Positions 63,883 through 64,000 of a stretch of DNA of 64,000 bases are shown here, one piece after another. Each line of letters begins with the position of its first letter. The first letter of the stretch is position 1. The notes beneath the pieces were generated by a model. That model was not told where the DNA came from and searched no databases. It saw only the letters and a program-made list of their open reading frames with translations. Both the position numbers and the translations under genes were made by a program. Source of the DNA: Cupriavidus taiwanensis. GTDB taxonomy: Bacteria > Pseudomonadota > Gammaproteobacteria > Burkholderiales > Burkholderiaceae. The stretch lies in contig NZ_LT984804.1 in the NCBI RefSeq assembly GCF_900250115.1, positions 2,123,301-2,187,300 of the forward strand, given 5' to 3'.

Positions 63883-64000
63883 TCAGGACCGGATAAATGC
63901 CAGCAGGTCCGCGTTGATGGTTTCGGCATGCGTGGTAGGCATGCCATGCGGGAAGCCCTTGTAGGTCTTCAGCGTGCCGTTGCGCAACAGCTTTGCCGAG
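63883..64000 (-). CDS. chloroperoxidase-like alpha/beta hydrolase, C-terminal fragment
   Basis: Read on the minus strand from the window edge: SAKLLRNGTLKTYKGFPHGM then PTTHAETINADLLAFIRS and TGA. This matches the C-terminus of cofactor-free (non-heme) chloroperoxidase/arylesterase-type hydrolases, with the catalytic His in PHGM. The gene continues beyond base 64000. It is convergent with the upstream alpha/beta hydrolase. Confidence 0.8.
   Translation of the reverse strand, partial: SAKLLRNGTLKTYKGFPHGMPTTHAETINADLLAFIRS

Overview
The window looks like chromosomal DNA of a Burkholderiales bacterium close to Cupriavidus. This rests on high GC, strong G/C third-position bias, a Bug-type solute receptor, a CbbR-like regulator, a Burkholderia-type porin and a complete Wsp surface-sensing operon. 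No rRNA, tRNA, CRISPR array or intact insertion sequence was seen. I identified families by reading motifs, without any database search.

Layout. 0-5 kb: end of a TonB-dependent receptor, a tartrate/isopropylmalate-type dehydrogenase, and a 1138-residue zinc-ribbon/cyclase/ATPase/TPR protein. 5.4-7.5 kb: an ornithine cyclodeaminase-family gene paired with a threonine dehydratase-family gene. 7.6-10.7 kb: a CbbR-like LysR gene divergent from a degenerate HAD protein and a type II NADH dehydrogenase. 11-18.4 kb is patchy: a DadA-like oxidase with an MFS transporter, an RHH regulator with a PHB-depolymerase-type esterase, a small conserved gene and a Tat-exported SDR, mixed with gene relics (a duplicated SDR/small-gene scar, a histidine-kinase tail, an oxidase tail). 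18.4-22.9 kb: a GGT-Bug-GAF operon divergent from a frameshifted LysR gene, with two palindromes between them. 22.9-26.3 kb: a glycogen-debranching-type enzyme and a GT4 glycosyltransferase. 26.9-31.6 kb: a branched-chain amino-acid-type ABC transporter (livHMGF plus receptor). 31.6-34.3 kb: a FecR/DUF6600-like protein with a Gln-rich repeat tail.

34.5-44.7 kb is a c-di-GMP module. wspA-wspB-wspC-wspD-wspE-wspF-wspR are co-linear with ATGA-type overlaps, and a GGDEF-EAL gene with a degenerate GGDEF motif is divergent. wspC carries two frameshifts as read. A DUF4397 lipoprotein with an excellent terminator follows.

46.2-61.2 kb is the most striking region: ten minus-strand genes (GPH sugar transporter, GH3 glycosidase, class II aldolase, porin, formylglycine-generating enzyme with an N-terminal membrane segment, three type I sulfatases, xylose-dehydrogenase-like SDR, SMP-30 lactonase) read away from a divergent TetR gene that has a perfect palindrome in front of the operon. 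I infer a sulfated-glycoside or sulfated-glycan catabolic locus: porin entry, periplasmic desulfation after FGE activation, import, glycoside cleavage, then oxidation of the sugar to aldonate. The window ends with a small membrane protein, an alpha/beta hydrolase and the tail of a chloroperoxidase-like hydrolase.
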